Of a DNA stretch of 47,837 nucleotides, positions 17,201-25,527 are shown one piece after another. A program made the translations under genes and the position numbers. The number at the start of each line of letters is the position of its first letter. Within the stretch, counting starts at the first letter, position 1. The stretch comes from an uncultured Bacteroidales bacterium (GTDB lineage Bacteria; Bacteroidota; Bacteroidia; Bacteroidales; CAIWKO01), in NCBI GenBank assembly GCA_903913285.1, contig CAIWKO010000011.1:1-47837 (forward strand), given 5' to 3'. Under the pieces are notes generated by a model. That model was not told where the DNA came from. It searched no databases and worked only from the letters and a program-made list of their open reading frames with translations.

Positions 17201-19227
17201 ATATCCCCAGCATAGCATGAATTAGCCAGCAAAAAGGGATATTTCCCAGTATTATTGTATTCAGACGGATTGTCTATACTTTCGTCGAACCCAATTCCCG
17301 CTGCATGACCAAAAAACGTCATTAAGGTAACACCATTATTTATTAATGTTTTCAATGAATCGGACTGATTTATCTGTATCGGAGCCGAGGAAGTTTTCAA
17401 AAAGGTTTTTACATCCCCTCCAAAAAGAGGTGATTGAATAATTTGTTTGTAGTTATTCAAATACGCCGCGAAAGTAGATTGCTCGCTCAAGGAAGTACCT
17501 CCTCCAAAATGAAGTATCGTTTTCATCCATTCCTGAGGAAACAATTGAGCTTGCTCATATTGCTGAACTTTATCAAGATAGATAGTTACCTGATCGGGAG
17601 TAATTGCACTCAATCGTCCGATTGGAACTCCGGGCTGATATAACGTATCAACAATTCCCTGTGAAAATAAAAGATCTGAGGGTGGATAGCCATAAGTTGG
17701 AACCAGAGTTAACGCATTATAATATGCACTGTTTCGATAACACGGATAAGTTCCGTCGGTAGCAGCCCTGTATCCTTTTCCCAATAAAAAGATATCCTTA
17801 GGTGTTACCGTAAAATTATAATACCCAAAACGAATGAAATTTCTTATAGCCAACGGGGATTTCAGCACTCCATAAGCAAACTGATCATACAAATGATCTA
17901 CATCGACTGCCATGGCATGATAACCTGTGGTGTTTCTATATGTCTGGTAATTTATTGCTTCTGTCCACAGACTTCTGTGTGTTATTATGAAATAATCGGA
18001 CGAAGCAGCATTGGCAAGACTTTTATAATTTACAAATTTAGCATCAGAACTTACGGGATAGGCCTTTGTGATATTATGTATCACACCGTCAGAAAGGAGA
18101 AGACAACTCTTTTCGCTACCCGAATTCGGTAATAAACATTTATAATATGTTCCATCAAAAACAACAGGTATCCGACGGTGGGTGGTTATATCATACAAAC
18201 GAACCGTATCGCCTGTGGTGGCAGAAAAATTTGTAAAGTTGAATAATGATTTGGGCTGAATGGCATCGGATGCCTGAAACCAAAATGCCGACTGGCCTTC
18301 GAGGTTGAGAGTGTGAGGGTACTTTATCTGGATATATGCAACCGTGTTACGGTCGGAGCCACTGCTCAGATCGTTGATGGATGAAAACGTGAAACCCGTG
18401 GAAGCTGTTCCGATCTGCGAAAGAGGAATAGAATAATTATATTTCAGTGTTTTATAACCTTCGTAAAGTGTATCGATGGTGTTTCCGGCAAACTGTATGC
18501 GCAAATGATGATCGGGCGAAAGCAAAGCATAGTTGGAAGCTCCGACCACCACAAATTCGGCTGCTGCTGCAAGTCCGGAGGCGTATTTATTTGCTGTAGG
18601 GATGTTTTTTGTTGTGCTTTGTCCTAAATTAAAATCGGTGTCGAACCATCCTTCGCAGGAAGTATAGTCGGGATCGGTAATTCCGGAACTGTTGGTTTCG
18701 CCGGCAAAATACATAGAGGTATAATCCTGACGGGATGTTTTGAAAATATACGATACCGGAGTGTACGAACTAAAACTCATATCCGTTTCCAGAGTCATTC
18801 TTCGGTTTGTCAGAGAAGAATTCCAGGTGATAAAATAGGCCGATGAATCGCTGAACAAACTGTAGGCTTTGTTCGGTTGACCTGCCGACCCTTTGTAAAG
18901 TTGTGTATCGAGATTTCCATCGTTCTTTTCTCCGTAAAACTCAATATAATCGCCCGAATTAAAAGCCCCATCCGATTCGCCTTTCACATAAATGTATTGT
19001 TCTACACCTTTATTGAACACCTGAATGCTACGGGGATCAATAGTTCCGAGAGCAACACCAGCATTTTGCAAGGTGTTGTAGCTGATACGATAAACTCCGT
19101 TCTCATGAACGTATACTTTGTAATACGATTGTGAATAGTTTATCCATTCGTTACCGTAAGTCTGAGAAAAAGCCTTGTTGGATAACCAGATCGAAAGAAT
19201 GCATAACGTGAGTAAGAATTTTTTCAT
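14278..19227 (-). CDS. porU2: T9SS sortase-like C25 peptidase (PorU2-type)
   Basis: A 1649-residue secreted protein of the gingipain-like C25 family. It has a signal peptide (about 1-21), a beta-rich N-terminal part, and a C25 catalytic domain at about 410-760 with His641 in FFGHAAG and Cys671 in ANSCYAGD. Long Ig-like and CARDB-like regions follow (about 770-1550). The C-terminus is FlgD-like, ending in DYAWNGTDEFGDRLANGVYL and YRVVTRLNG. Classical PorU cleaves sorting domains and attaches cargo at the surface; it is shorter than this protein, which fits better the longer variant annotated PorU2. I start at the ATG at 19227; a TTG nine bases upstream is also in frame. It follows porV2 by 20 bases in an operon. 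Confidence 0.85.
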   Translation of the reverse strand: MKKFLLTLCILSIWLSNKAFSQTYGNEWINYSQSYYKVYVHENGVYRISYNTLQNAGVALGTIDPRSIQVFNKGVEQYIYVKGESDGAFNSGDYIEFYGEKNDGNLDTQLYKGSAGQPNKAYSLFSDSSAYFITWNSSLTNRRMTLETDMSFSSYTPVSYIFKTSRQDYTSMYFAGETNSSGITDPDYTSCEGWFDTDFNLGQSTTKNIPTANKYASGLAAAAEFVVVGASNYALLSPDHHLRIQFAGNTIDTLYEGYKTLKYNYSIPLSQIGTASTGFTFSSINDLSSGSDRNTVAYIQIKYPHTLNLEGQSAFWFQASDAIQPKSLFNFTNFSATTGDTVRLYDITTHRRIPVVFDGTYYKCLLPNSGSEKSCLLLSDGVIHNITKAYPVSSDAKFVNYKSLANAASSDYFIITHRSLWTEAINYQTYRNTTGYHAMAVDVDHLYDQFAYGVLKSPLAIRNFIRFGYYNFTVTPKDIFLLGKGYRAATDGTYPCYRNSAYYNALTLVPTYGYPPSDLLFSQGIVDTLYQPGVPIGRLSAITPDQVTIYLDKVQQYEQAQLFPQEWMKTILHFGGGTSLSEQSTFAAYLNNYKQIIQSPLFGGDVKTFLKTSSAPIQINQSDSLKTLINNGVTLMTFFGHAAGIGFDESIDNPSEYNNTGKYPFLLANSCYAGDIFLDGSGSSSEQFVLIENKGEIGYLGSISLGIPWALNLYSNEFYNNVSFKSYGKSVGEIIKKTISYIEVPDLTTKEACLTMTLHGDPAIIINSFPKPDYTINPQSIYFNPPDVTSDQDSFNIYIISTNIGRAIADSFVIQTIRTFPDGSTTSTYLTKIAAPYFKDTIHLKLPVDLAKGLGLNKFKVTLDFFNTIDEISETNNSTEVTLFIKSADIIPVYPIEYAIIPSLPVTLKASTGFPFLGSYDYEFQLDTTDAFNSPIKQVGHITHSGGVVTWTPTFPITSDSIVYYWRVSIDSNATHKYNWRESSFQYITGKNGWGQAHFYQFKNDVYQYVNYNRPQRKFEFVNNVISLSCQTGVYPYIPWNEEWYKLNNVIEAIWSGLADVGNGVLVAVFDSVSSKPWVNPLNSNVRWDISTADSVSRLGLYNLLNSVPPNDKILVYSHRNHFAQSYNNALYAQFESFGSAEIRTLPNNIPYIIFGKKGSPIGSAHELQGTSISSIIKLNDSLLTRWNQGFVESEVIGPASSWGSLHWMERGLEPSVPDYIRLSVVGIRLSGQVDTVISMLPPDSANIYNLGSRIDASIHPYIKLVAFMSDDSLHTPPQMKRWQVLYNGVPETALDPSLHFVFHADTIQEGDKIFLSTATHNISNYPMDSLLIKYWIVDKNHVVHNLGSFRRRPHPAGDVLIDTISASSKGLSGFNSLWMEVNPNNDQIEQYHFNNIGELNFYVSKDITNPLLDVTFDGVHILDGDIVSAKPEIQITLKDENKFLALNDTGSFRVYLVNPGSTTMNRVHFISGGQEILQFIPASLPNNSCKILYKADFPVDGVYKFIVEAQDVSSNESGSNDYSISFEVINKPSITHVMNWPNPFTTATRFVFTLTGSEIPTFFKIQIMTITGKVVREIDLSELGPLHIGRNITDYAWNGTDEFGDRLANGVYLYRVVTRLNGNTIDLFQTQADQYFKKEFGKMYLLGN

Positions 19228-19247
19228 AAGCAACAATAAAGCCGATA

Positions 19248-20351
19248 TTATTTTTTACTGTCAATAGCAGTTTTTTTACGATTCAAATTCACTTTGAGTG
19301 AAAACACATTCGAATATAACGCAATGGAAGCATTTCCAATATCTGTAAAAGCATAATCGATAGTAACCATTTTCTTAATAACGATACCCACCCCAATGTT
19401 CGGTTGGAAACTTGTGCGGTTTTTGCCATCGATAGTAGACTCTTTTTGAATGTTGCCCACACCACCGCGCAAATAAATAATATCCTTATAGCCCAATTCA
19501 ACCCCCACATGCGGATCGAGGGATATGGGATCGCTTTTTATCAATACATTGCGCATCCCGTCGAAGGTCATATCCATATCAACATCGATCAAAGCGGAGA
19601 ACTTCTTTTTGAAAAAATCGAAACGTTTGGCTGCACCCATATTCAGACGTGGTAAGGTGTATTCAACCGAATTTTTTGGTATCACATTCCCCGTTTCTGT
19701 GAATACTGCTTTGGTGGCATCATCCAATGTATAGTTCCATGCATTGAAGGTTGATGTTACATCGCGGGCAACGGCTCCGAAATGCCATTTCTTAAGGTCG
19801 TACTGAACACCTGCATCGATACCGAATCCCCACGAATGTGCAAATTTACCTACCTGACGATAAATCACTTTCACGTTGGCTCCGTAATGAAGTCCCGCTA
19901 TTTTCGATTTGCGGGCATACGAAAAAATAAATGCATAGTCGGCTGCCGAAAAGGTGGTTATTTTATCGTAATCAATATTGCCTGAGGCATCGATAAGTTC
20001 AGTGGTGTTGGGAATGCCATCCACTCCGAAACGAATGAACGAAAAGGCAGCAGCGCTTTTATCATCTATTTGCGCGGCAAATGCACCATAATCGTATTTG
20101 GCTATGCCTGCAAAATATTCGGAATGCATGAGCGACAATTCATATTTCGACGAAAGCATTGCCAAACCTGCAGGATTCCAATAGCCCGAGGTTACATCGT
20201 TGACAATGGCAACATTTGAATTCGACATGCCAAGCGCACGGGCACCCACACCAATGGCTAAAAATTCATTACTGTATTTGGGAGCCTGAGCATACACAGT
20301 ACTCATTATCATCACGAAAAGCACAGCAACTGCACTAATTTTTTTTATCAT
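19248..20351 (-). CDS. porV2: T9SS PorV/PorQ-family outer-membrane protein (PorV2-type)
   Basis: A 367-residue outer-membrane beta-barrel of the PorV/FadL-like family. It has a signal peptide about 1-21, then the family start NEFLAIGVGARALGMSNSNV and VTSGYWNPAGLA. The rest alternates beta strands to a C-terminal strand region with VFSLKVNLNRK. PorV shuttles T9SS cargo from the translocon to the PorU sortase. The pairing with the porU2-type gene 20 bases downstream suggests a dedicated attachment module. It is transcribed divergently from the gene at 20577. The PorV2 name rests on this neighbourhood and family similarity, not on a search. Confidence 0.85.
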   Translation of the reverse strand: MIKKISAVAVLFVMIMSTVYAQAPKYSNEFLAIGVGARALGMSNSNVAIVNDVTSGYWNPAGLAMLSSKYELSLMHSEYFAGIAKYDYGAFAAQIDDKSAAAFSFIRFGVDGIPNTTELIDASGNIDYDKITTFSAADYAFIFSYARKSKIAGLHYGANVKVIYRQVGKFAHSWGFGIDAGVQYDLKKWHFGAVARDVTSTFNAWNYTLDDATKAVFTETGNVIPKNSVEYTLPRLNMGAAKRFDFFKKKFSALIDVDMDMTFDGMRNVLIKSDPISLDPHVGVELGYKDIIYLRGGVGNIQKESTIDGKNRTSFQPNIGVGIVIKKMVTIDYAFTDIGNASIALYSNVFSLKVNLNRKKTAIDSKK

Positions 20352-20388
20352 CCTTTACGACTCTTGTTTTGGTTTGAGTTATTAACGC

Positions 20389-20396
20389 CAAATCTA
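20389..20396 (-). promoter_or_regulatory. Candidate -7 box for porV2-porU2
   Basis: The minus strand reads TAGATTTG, about 38 nt before the porV2 ATG. A second similar word, TATCTTTA (20430-20437), lies further upstream. No TTTG -33 box is found for either. Confidence 0.35.
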
Positions 20397-20576
20397 CGAT
20401 TTAATTATAATCTGTTGAATTTTGCACCATAAAGATACAAAAAAAAATTATAATCTTACTTTTATCAAAATTCACCGAAAAAATTCATTTCGTTTTTATT
20501 TTTCAATAATCTTGATTTTATAACGTTTTCTGACGAAATAATTTTATTTGTATCTTTACTTTTTTAAAATTGCAAA

Positions 20577-21218
20577 ATGAAAAAAACAGTTGCCCTACTG
20601 ATATTTGTTTTTTCGATTTTCACAGCAAAAGCCGAGATCAATGCCGGCTACAGTTTGGAATGGCTTTGTGCCGATGCAGGTTTGATTGCAGTTGGCAAAC
20701 TGAAAAGTTATGAAAAAACCAATTCCAATCTTATGATGTTTTTATGCACCTTCGAAACCACCGAAATGATAACCGGCAGCGCTCAAAGTCCTGTTTATTT
20801 TATTGTAAAGTACATGCCCGAAGACAGCCTGAAAAAATATGTATCTGAAAAAACTCCCATGCTGGTGTTTTTGAAAGAAACTACAAGACCTTATAAAACC
20901 AAGACAATGCATACTTCCTGGCAAACAATGGAAACGTATAATTCACATCCCGCAATGATGAACCTTGATACTCCACCCAAATGGCTCATCAAAGCAGAAG
21001 GTTTTATGCCAATGACCAAACGTGAAGATATATTATCGTTTTGTCGCAGTTGTTTGATAAAACTTGGTGAGTACCAGATACTGGGGAAAACGGTGTTTGA
21101 AAATTTTCTGGAAGTGCCTTATCAAACAGAAGCATATCTTTTGTTGTTTTCGGGAAGCACATGTTATTTGAAGGTTCCCGATTTTATGTTTCCGAAATCG
21201 ACCGAGAAAATAAAATAA
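20577..21218 (+). CDS. Exported protein of unknown function
   Basis: A 213-residue protein with a signal peptide (MKKTVALLIFVFSIFTAKA, about 1-19) and no sorting domain or lipobox. The mature part begins EINAGYSLEWLCADAGLIAVGKL. It looks like a small beta-rich periplasmic domain, with SEKTPMLVFLKETTR as its most conserved-looking stretch, then a helical segment with two close cysteines (SFCRSCLIKLG) and a C-terminal FSGSTCYLKVPDF. I recognise no named family. It stands alone: divergent from porV2, 50 bases before the methyltransferase gene. Possible promoter word TATCTTTA is about 30 nt upstream. Confidence 0.7.
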   Translation: MKKTVALLIFVFSIFTAKAEINAGYSLEWLCADAGLIAVGKLKSYEKTNSNLMMFLCTFETTEMITGSAQSPVYFIVKYMPEDSLKKYVSEKTPMLVFLKETTRPYKTKTMHTSWQTMETYNSHPAMMNLDTPPKWLIKAEGFMPMTKREDILSFCRSCLIKLGEYQILGKTVFENFLEVPYQTEAYLLLFSGSTCYLKVPDFMFPKSTEKIK

Positions 21219-21268
21219 TTTATAGCATAACTCCGTTCTATTAAACCATTATTAATTCAAATTTTTTT

Positions 21269-22267
21269 ATGAAATCAGGCAAACAAAGTTTTTCATCGGA
21301 AAAAGGATTTCGCGATACCCTTTATGCTTTTCAAACCAGCAGGGTTATTCTAACTGCTTACGAACTCGATATTTTTTCGAATATAATCACCGAAGGGGCA
21401 ACTTCAAAAGACATTGCCAGAGCACTAAGAACTGATTTGCGGGCCACCGACCGCCTGATGAACGCTCTTTGTGCAATAGGCTTGCTAAGAAAAAAGGATT
21501 CCATTTTTTATAACTCCGATTTTTCGAGTTATTATTTATCGAAACGAAGCCCGGGCTATTTAAAAGGTTTTGGCCATACGGTGAATATGTGGAACACATG
21601 GAGCAATCTCACCGAAGTGGTGAGAACCGGCAAATCGATACCCCGAAAACCTCAGGCCAACACCAGTAACAATTGGGCCGAATCATTTATAGGCGCCATG
21701 CACGAACGTGCAAAAGAAAATGCAAGGCATGTTATAGGACTGATACCTCTATATGGCATTCAATCTATGCTCGACATCGGTGGAGGATCGGGAGTATATG
21801 CGATGGAATTTGTGAAAAGAGATTCGAAAAACAAAGCCACTGTGTTCGATCTGCCCGATATTATTCCCATCTCAAAAAAATATGTTGAAGCGGCCGAACT
21901 CACAAAACAGTTTTCGTACATCAAAGGCAACTATAACGAGGATGCTTTGGGAACAGGCTACGATATGATTTTTTTATCGGCTATCATTCATATCAATTCG
22001 GCTGAGCAAAACCTGGCGCTCATGAAAAAATGTTATGATGCCCTTAACAAAAACGGACTGATAGTTATTCAGGATCATTTGATGGATGACGATCGCTCCG
22101 CACCATTTGCCGGAGCTTTGTTTGCGCTCAACATGCTGGTGGGAACCGAACACGGCGACACGTATACGGAAACCGAAATCCGCGATTGGTATGCTAAAGC
22201 CGGATTCAGCCAGACAGAAAGGGTGGATACGTTCAATAACGGGATGATGATAGGGAGAAAGAAATAG
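21269..22267 (+). CDS. O-methyltransferase-like SAM-dependent methyltransferase
   Basis: A 332-residue protein of the type with an N-terminal winged-helix dimerisation domain (about 15-90, including EGATSKDIARALRTDLRATD and LMNALCAIGLLRKKD) and a C-terminal Rossmann methyltransferase domain. SAM motif I is MLDIGGGSGVYAMEF (about 169-183). Later motifs are ATVFDLPDIIPI, YDMIFLSAIIHI and NKNGLIVIQDHLMDDD. The layout matches acetylserotonin/hydroxyneurosporene-type O-methyltransferases, which act on small aromatic or isoprenoid hydroxyls. The substrate here is unknown, and no biosynthetic genes surround it. A 7-nt-phased repeat starts at its stop codon. Confidence 0.85.
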   Translation: MKSGKQSFSSEKGFRDTLYAFQTSRVILTAYELDIFSNIITEGATSKDIARALRTDLRATDRLMNALCAIGLLRKKDSIFYNSDFSSYYLSKRSPGYLKGFGHTVNMWNTWSNLTEVVRTGKSIPRKPQANTSNNWAESFIGAMHERAKENARHVIGLIPLYGIQSMLDIGGGSGVYAMEFVKRDSKNKATVFDLPDIIPISKKYVEAAELTKQFSYIKGNYNEDALGTGYDMIFLSAIIHINSAEQNLALMKKCYDALNKNGLIVIQDHLMDDDRSAPFAGALFALNMLVGTEHGDTYTETEIRDWYAKAGFSQTERVDTFNNGMMIGRKK

Positions 22268-22348
22268 TTGGGAGTGATCTTGAGTGACTAGATTTGGAAG
22301 TTATTAGTTGCGAGTTTTAAAGTGGCGATTTATGATTAGTGATTGGAT
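22265..22348. repeat. Heptamer-phased tract starting at a stop codon
   Basis: From the TAG stop of the methyltransferase the sequence divides into 7-mers with a few 8-mers: TAGTTGG, GAGTGAT, CTTGAGT, GACTAGA, TTTGGAAG, TTATTAG, TTGCGAG and so on. It shares words with the reverse complement of 2502-2573. Confidence 0.6.
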
Positions 22349-22530
22349 TTTGCCAAAAGCAAACAAAGAAAGTGTGTGTTTTTAATGGATTGGTTTGTCT
22401 TTCGAAATTACAAATTAAATCCAAAACCTCTTTAAAAGAATTCAGAATTTAGTAACCAGAAAGAAAACAAAACACCCGGTATTTTCTTTCGCTTTGCTCT
22501 GATTTTTGCAAAAGGGGTTAAATTGCCTGC

Positions 22531-22818
22531 CGACACTTTGATTTTGGTTTCAGGGAGTAATTTATTGTCAACGACGCTTTGGTTTTCCTGACAGAGAGTA
22601 GTTGACCGTCAACGACGCTTTGGTTTTCGTGACAGGGAGTAATTGACCGTCAACGACGCTTTGGTTTTCGTGACAGGGAGTAATTGACCGTCAACAACGC
22701 TTTGGTTTTCTTGACAGGGAGTAATTGACCGTCAACGACGCTTTGGTTTTCGTGGCAATGGGCCGTTGACCGTCAACAACGCATTGGTTTTCTTGACAGG
22801 GAGCCGTGGACCTTATTT
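22531..22818. repeat. Exact-period 41-bp tandem repeat, 7 units
   Basis: Units start at 22531, 22572, 22613, 22654, 22695, 22736 and 22777, with exactly 41 nt between every pair. Units 2-6 end in the perfect 11-bp palindrome TTGACCGTCAA (22602, 22643, 22684, 22725, 22766). The other half reads CTTTGGTTTTCGTGACAGGG. The first and last units are degenerate, as expected at array ends. The surrounding gap (22349-22530 and 22819-22928) holds no gene I can support. Confidence 0.9.
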
Positions 22819-22928
22819 GACGGGCTTTTTAAATTTTTCATTCATCAACAGCAAATATTTGTACAAAAATTATATTTTGCCTTTACCTTTCGCCGTTTTC
22901 TATTACCCTAGAGTGGAAGAATTGAAAG

Positions 22929-22970
22929 TTAGAAGCCGGAAGTCTGCAGTCATGGCTTATGGCTTTTAGC
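22929..22970. repeat. Heptamer-phased tract (6 units)
   Basis: Six units with exact 7-nt spacing: TTAGAAG, CCGGAAG, TCTGCAG, TCATGGC, TTATGGC, TTTTAGC. It ends 12 bases from the 3' end of the leftward lipoprotein gene. Confidence 0.6.
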
Positions 22971-22981
22971 TAATTAAATCG

Positions 22982-23491
22982 CTAATCGCTTTTCTTTATC
23001 TCGAACTTATATTTCTTGGCAAAAGCCGATTGTGTTTGCTGAAGTTCAGCCAGACCGTCGTCCATTTTCTTCATAGATTGTTCGCCCAACTTCTGCATTT
23101 TATCTTTTATTTCGGGCGTGAACTGATCGTTGGGCAGACGGTTGATGGCGATCATCTGTTTGAGTTCGTTCTGCAGTATCGATTTATACAGGCCGAAGAG
23201 TTTCAGTGCACCGTCTCTGAAATCGGCGTTGCCGTCGAACTTGTCGAGTTGGGTCACCGCATCGGTTCCGGTTTGCAACTGGGCCTGGGCATCGGCATAG
23301 CATTTATCGATCTTCGCAAAGTTGGTATAATCGTCGAAAGCTTTGTAAAGTTCATTTATTTTAGTGATGATCTTCACCTGCTCATTGATGATCTTGTCAT
23401 TATATTTAATGGCATCGTCAGTAGTGGGCCCGCAGGAAGTAGTTGCCACAAGCATGGCGGCAAACAACACATAAGTCAGTAGTTTTTTCAT
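22982..23491 (-). CDS. Lipoprotein of unknown function (paralogue pair, member 2)
   Basis: A 169-residue lipoprotein: signal peptide with lipobox VATTSC, Cys20 as lipidation site, then a long helical domain (DAIKYNDKIINEQVKIITKI onward) with ADFRDGALKLFGLYKSI and LNELKQMIAINRLPNDQFT. It resembles the next gene in length, helix layout and the pattern Y..I...V........I, so the two look like paralogues. The helical fold could be a four-helix bundle. It may belong to a surface-lipoprotein family, but I cannot name it firmly. It is the downstream gene of a two-gene leftward operon with a 24-bp gap. Confidence 0.8.
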   Translation of the reverse strand: MKKLLTYVLFAAMLVATTSCGPTTDDAIKYNDKIINEQVKIITKINELYKAFDDYTNFAKIDKCYADAQAQLQTGTDAVTQLDKFDGNADFRDGALKLFGLYKSILQNELKQMIAINRLPNDQFTPEIKDKMQKLGEQSMKKMDDGLAELQQTQSAFAKKYKFEIKKSD

Positions 23492-23515
23492 ACGCTTAGG
23501 TTTTAAAATGTTGAG

Positions 23516-24085
23516 TTATATTGAATCTTTTGCAAGTTTAAATTTATAGTCGGCGGCAAAAAGTTTCACTTCTTTGGTGAAAGCCGAAATTCTCACCTGC
23601 AATTTGTTGTCGATGATTTCGGTGAGTTCCAGAAGTTTGTCGTCGTTAGCATTGGTATATTGCGAAGCTGGTATCTTGGTGATGGTTATCAACTGGGCAT
23701 ATTCGTTTTGAGCAATGCTGTCGTAGGTATTGAGCAAGGCGATAGCAGTGTTTTTTAGCACAGCTTTGTTGTCGAAATCGGGAATCTGTTTCAGTGTGTT
23801 GAGCGAAGTGGTGATCTGCATCTTGAAATTGTTGTATGCCAGATCGAGTTCTTTATGTTTGCCGAAGCTTGGTTCGCTTTCGAGCTTTTTCAGGATGGAG
23901 GCGCCTTTTTTATCTTTCACAGTGTCGGCATTGATGATCTGAATAAGCTTATCTTCTTTCACCAGCACGTTTTTCACGGGCAGGCTTATCTGGTCGTAAT
24001 AGTCTTCGGCTTTTTGCGGCGAAGGTTTGCAAGAAACACTTAGTAGAATAGCTAACAGCAGTATAAATTTAGAAGCAGATTTCAT
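23516..24085 (-). CDS. Lipoprotein of unknown function (paralogue pair, member 1)
   Basis: A 189-residue lipoprotein with lipobox LLSVSC (Cys19), followed by an all-helical domain: KAEDYYDQISLPVKNVLVKE, then DKKGASILKKLESEPSFGKH, LKNTAIALLNTYDSIAQNEY and NKLQVRISAFTKEVKLFA. Segment order matches the following gene (ALLNTYDSIAQNE against LFGLYKSILQNE), which supports duplication and divergence. Role unknown. Confidence 0.8.
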   Translation of the reverse strand: MKSASKFILLLAILLSVSCKPSPQKAEDYYDQISLPVKNVLVKEDKLIQIINADTVKDKKGASILKKLESEPSFGKHKELDLAYNNFKMQITTSLNTLKQIPDFDNKAVLKNTAIALLNTYDSIAQNEYAQLITITKIPASQYTNANDDKLLELTEIIDNKLQVRISAFTKEVKLFAADYKFKLAKDSI

Positions 24086-24128
24086 ATGAGAAAAAAATAT
24101 GGGTAAAAATAGTAAAAAAAGTAATAGG

Positions 24129-24252
24129 AGTAATTAAAGTGCCTAAAGTGAACTAAAGTTTGAAGTTGAAAGTTTAAAAGGTAACTGGTAGCTGGTACCA
24201 AAGACCATATACCACAGACCATTTACCAGATTCCAAATACCCTATACCTCAA
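24129..24252. repeat. Heptamer-phased tract (ACCANNN units)
   Basis: The clearest part is 24197-24252: ACCAAAG, ACCATAT, ACCACAG, ACCATTT, ACCAGAT, TCCAAAT, ACCCTAT, ACCTCAA, all exactly 7 nt. Upstream AACTGGT and AGCTGGT (24183, 24190) continue the phase, and earlier AAAGTG/AAGTTTG words show looser 7-8 nt spacing. It lies between a leftward lipoprotein gene and a rightward U32 gene. Confidence 0.75.
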
Positions 24253-24270
24253 TAATTAAAATTATCTGTG

Positions 24271-24278
24271 TAAATTTG
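24271..24278 (+). promoter_or_regulatory. Candidate -7 box for the U32 gene
   Basis: TAAATTTG matches TAnnTTTG and lies 13 nt before the ATG, giving a short leader. The -33 region falls inside the heptamer tract and has no TTTG. Confidence 0.4.
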
Positions 24279-24291
24279 CAAAAAACAAAGC

Positions 24292-25527
24292 ATGAGTCAA
24301 GTTGAGATATTGTCGCCGGTAGGTTCGTTCGAATCGTTGGCCGCTGCCATACAGGGTGGAGCCGATGCAGTTTATTTCGGCGTGGGCAAACTGAACATGC
24401 GCTCGCGCTCATCGGTTAATTTTACATTGGACGATCTGGCTGAAATAACCGCGATATGCCGCAAAAAAAACATTCGTTCGTATCTAACTCTCAACACGGT
24501 TATTTATGATGAAGAAGCTGCCGAAGTTGACGAAATTATCGCCGCGGCCAAAACAAATGCAATAGATGCCGTGATCGCATCCGATTTTTCGGTTATCGAA
24601 AAGGTTTCGGTTGCCGGCTTGCCCGTTCATGTTTCAACTCAATGCAACATCACCAACATAGGCGCCGTGAAATTCTTTTCGCGCTTTGCCGATGTTATGG
24701 TTACGGCGCGTGAACTGAACCTCAAACAAGTTAAGAATATTGTTGCAACCATAGCAAAAGAAAACATCTGCGGTCCCTCGGGCCAATTGGTGAAGATCGA
24801 AGTGTTCGCTCATGGAGCCTTATGCATGGCGGTGTCGGGAAAATGCTATCTGAGCCTCGATAATTATAACTATTCGGCCAACCGTGGCGCCTGCTTCCAG
24901 TTGTGTCGTCGTGGCTACGTGGTTCGCGATAAAGAAAGCGAGTTAGAATTGCAGATCGATAACGAGTATATCATGTCGCCGAAAGACTTGTGCACTATAG
25001 GTTTCCTTGACAAGATACTGGATGCCGGTGTAAAAGTGCTGAAGATAGAAGGACGCGGCCGTTCGCCCGAATACGTGAAAACCGTGACAACCTGCTATAA
25101 AGAAGCCATTGAAGCTATTGCTGAAGGAAGCTATACGAAAAAGAAGATCGACAATTGGGTTTCGAGATTGCAAACCATTTTCAATCGCGGTTTCTGGGAC
25201 GGATATTATCTGGGACAAACGATAGGAGAATGGAATTCGCAATACGGTTCGGTTGCCACCAAAGAAAAGGTGTATGTGGGCAAGATAACTAATTACTACT
25301 CGAATATAGGTGTAGCAGAAATTAAGATCGAAACCAACGACCTGAACGTGGGCGAAGAGATTCTGATTTGCGGAAACACCACGGGCGTATACGAAGCCAT
25401 AGTGGATGAAGTGCGTGTTGATATGAGCAATGTTCAAAAAGCTGTGAAAGGCGATACCTGCTCTATTCCTGTTGCCTCGGAAGTGAGAAGAGGCGACAAA
25501 TTGTATAAACTTAGCCTGAAGGAGTAA
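24292..25527 (+). CDS. U32 family protein (tRNA/rRNA hydroxylation-type, formerly collagenase-like)
   Basis: A 411-residue U32 protein. The N-terminal TIM-barrel-like domain starts VEILSPVGSFESLAAAIQGG and has GADAVYFGV. The family signature is KIEVFAHGALCMAVSGKC (168-185). Cysteines at 178, 185, 201 and 205 match the four-Cys cluster expected to bind an iron-sulphur centre. A C-terminal beta domain (about 325-411) ends EVRRGDKLYKLSLKE. Members such as TrhP and RlhA modify tRNA or 23S rRNA by hydroxylation; older annotations call them peptidases. Which RNA is the target here is not clear from sequence. Heptamer repeats begin directly at its stop codon. Confidence 0.9.
   Translation: MSQVEILSPVGSFESLAAAIQGGADAVYFGVGKLNMRSRSSVNFTLDDLAEITAICRKKNIRSYLTLNTVIYDEEAAEVDEIIAAAKTNAIDAVIASDFSVIEKVSVAGLPVHVSTQCNITNIGAVKFFSRFADVMVTARELNLKQVKNIVATIAKENICGPSGQLVKIEVFAHGALCMAVSGKCYLSLDNYNYSANRGACFQLCRRGYVVRDKESELELQIDNEYIMSPKDLCTIGFLDKILDAGVKVLKIEGRGRSPEYVKTVTTCYKEAIEAIAEGSYTKKKIDNWVSRLQTIFNRGFWDGYYLGQTIGEWNSQYGSVATKEKVYVGKITNYYSNIGVAEIKIETNDLNVGEEILICGNTTGVYEAIVDEVRVDMSNVQKAVKGDTCSIPVASEVRRGDKLYKLSLKE

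Noticed and set aside
22531-22818. CRISPR array
   Set aside because: The whole 41-bp unit is conserved, with no variable spacers, and there are no cas genes. The 21-bp arrays likewise lack the repeat-spacer pattern.
22766-22969. 67-residue frame starting in the 41-bp array
   Set aside because: Its start is the TTG of the repeated palindrome, and the rest is spacer sequence.
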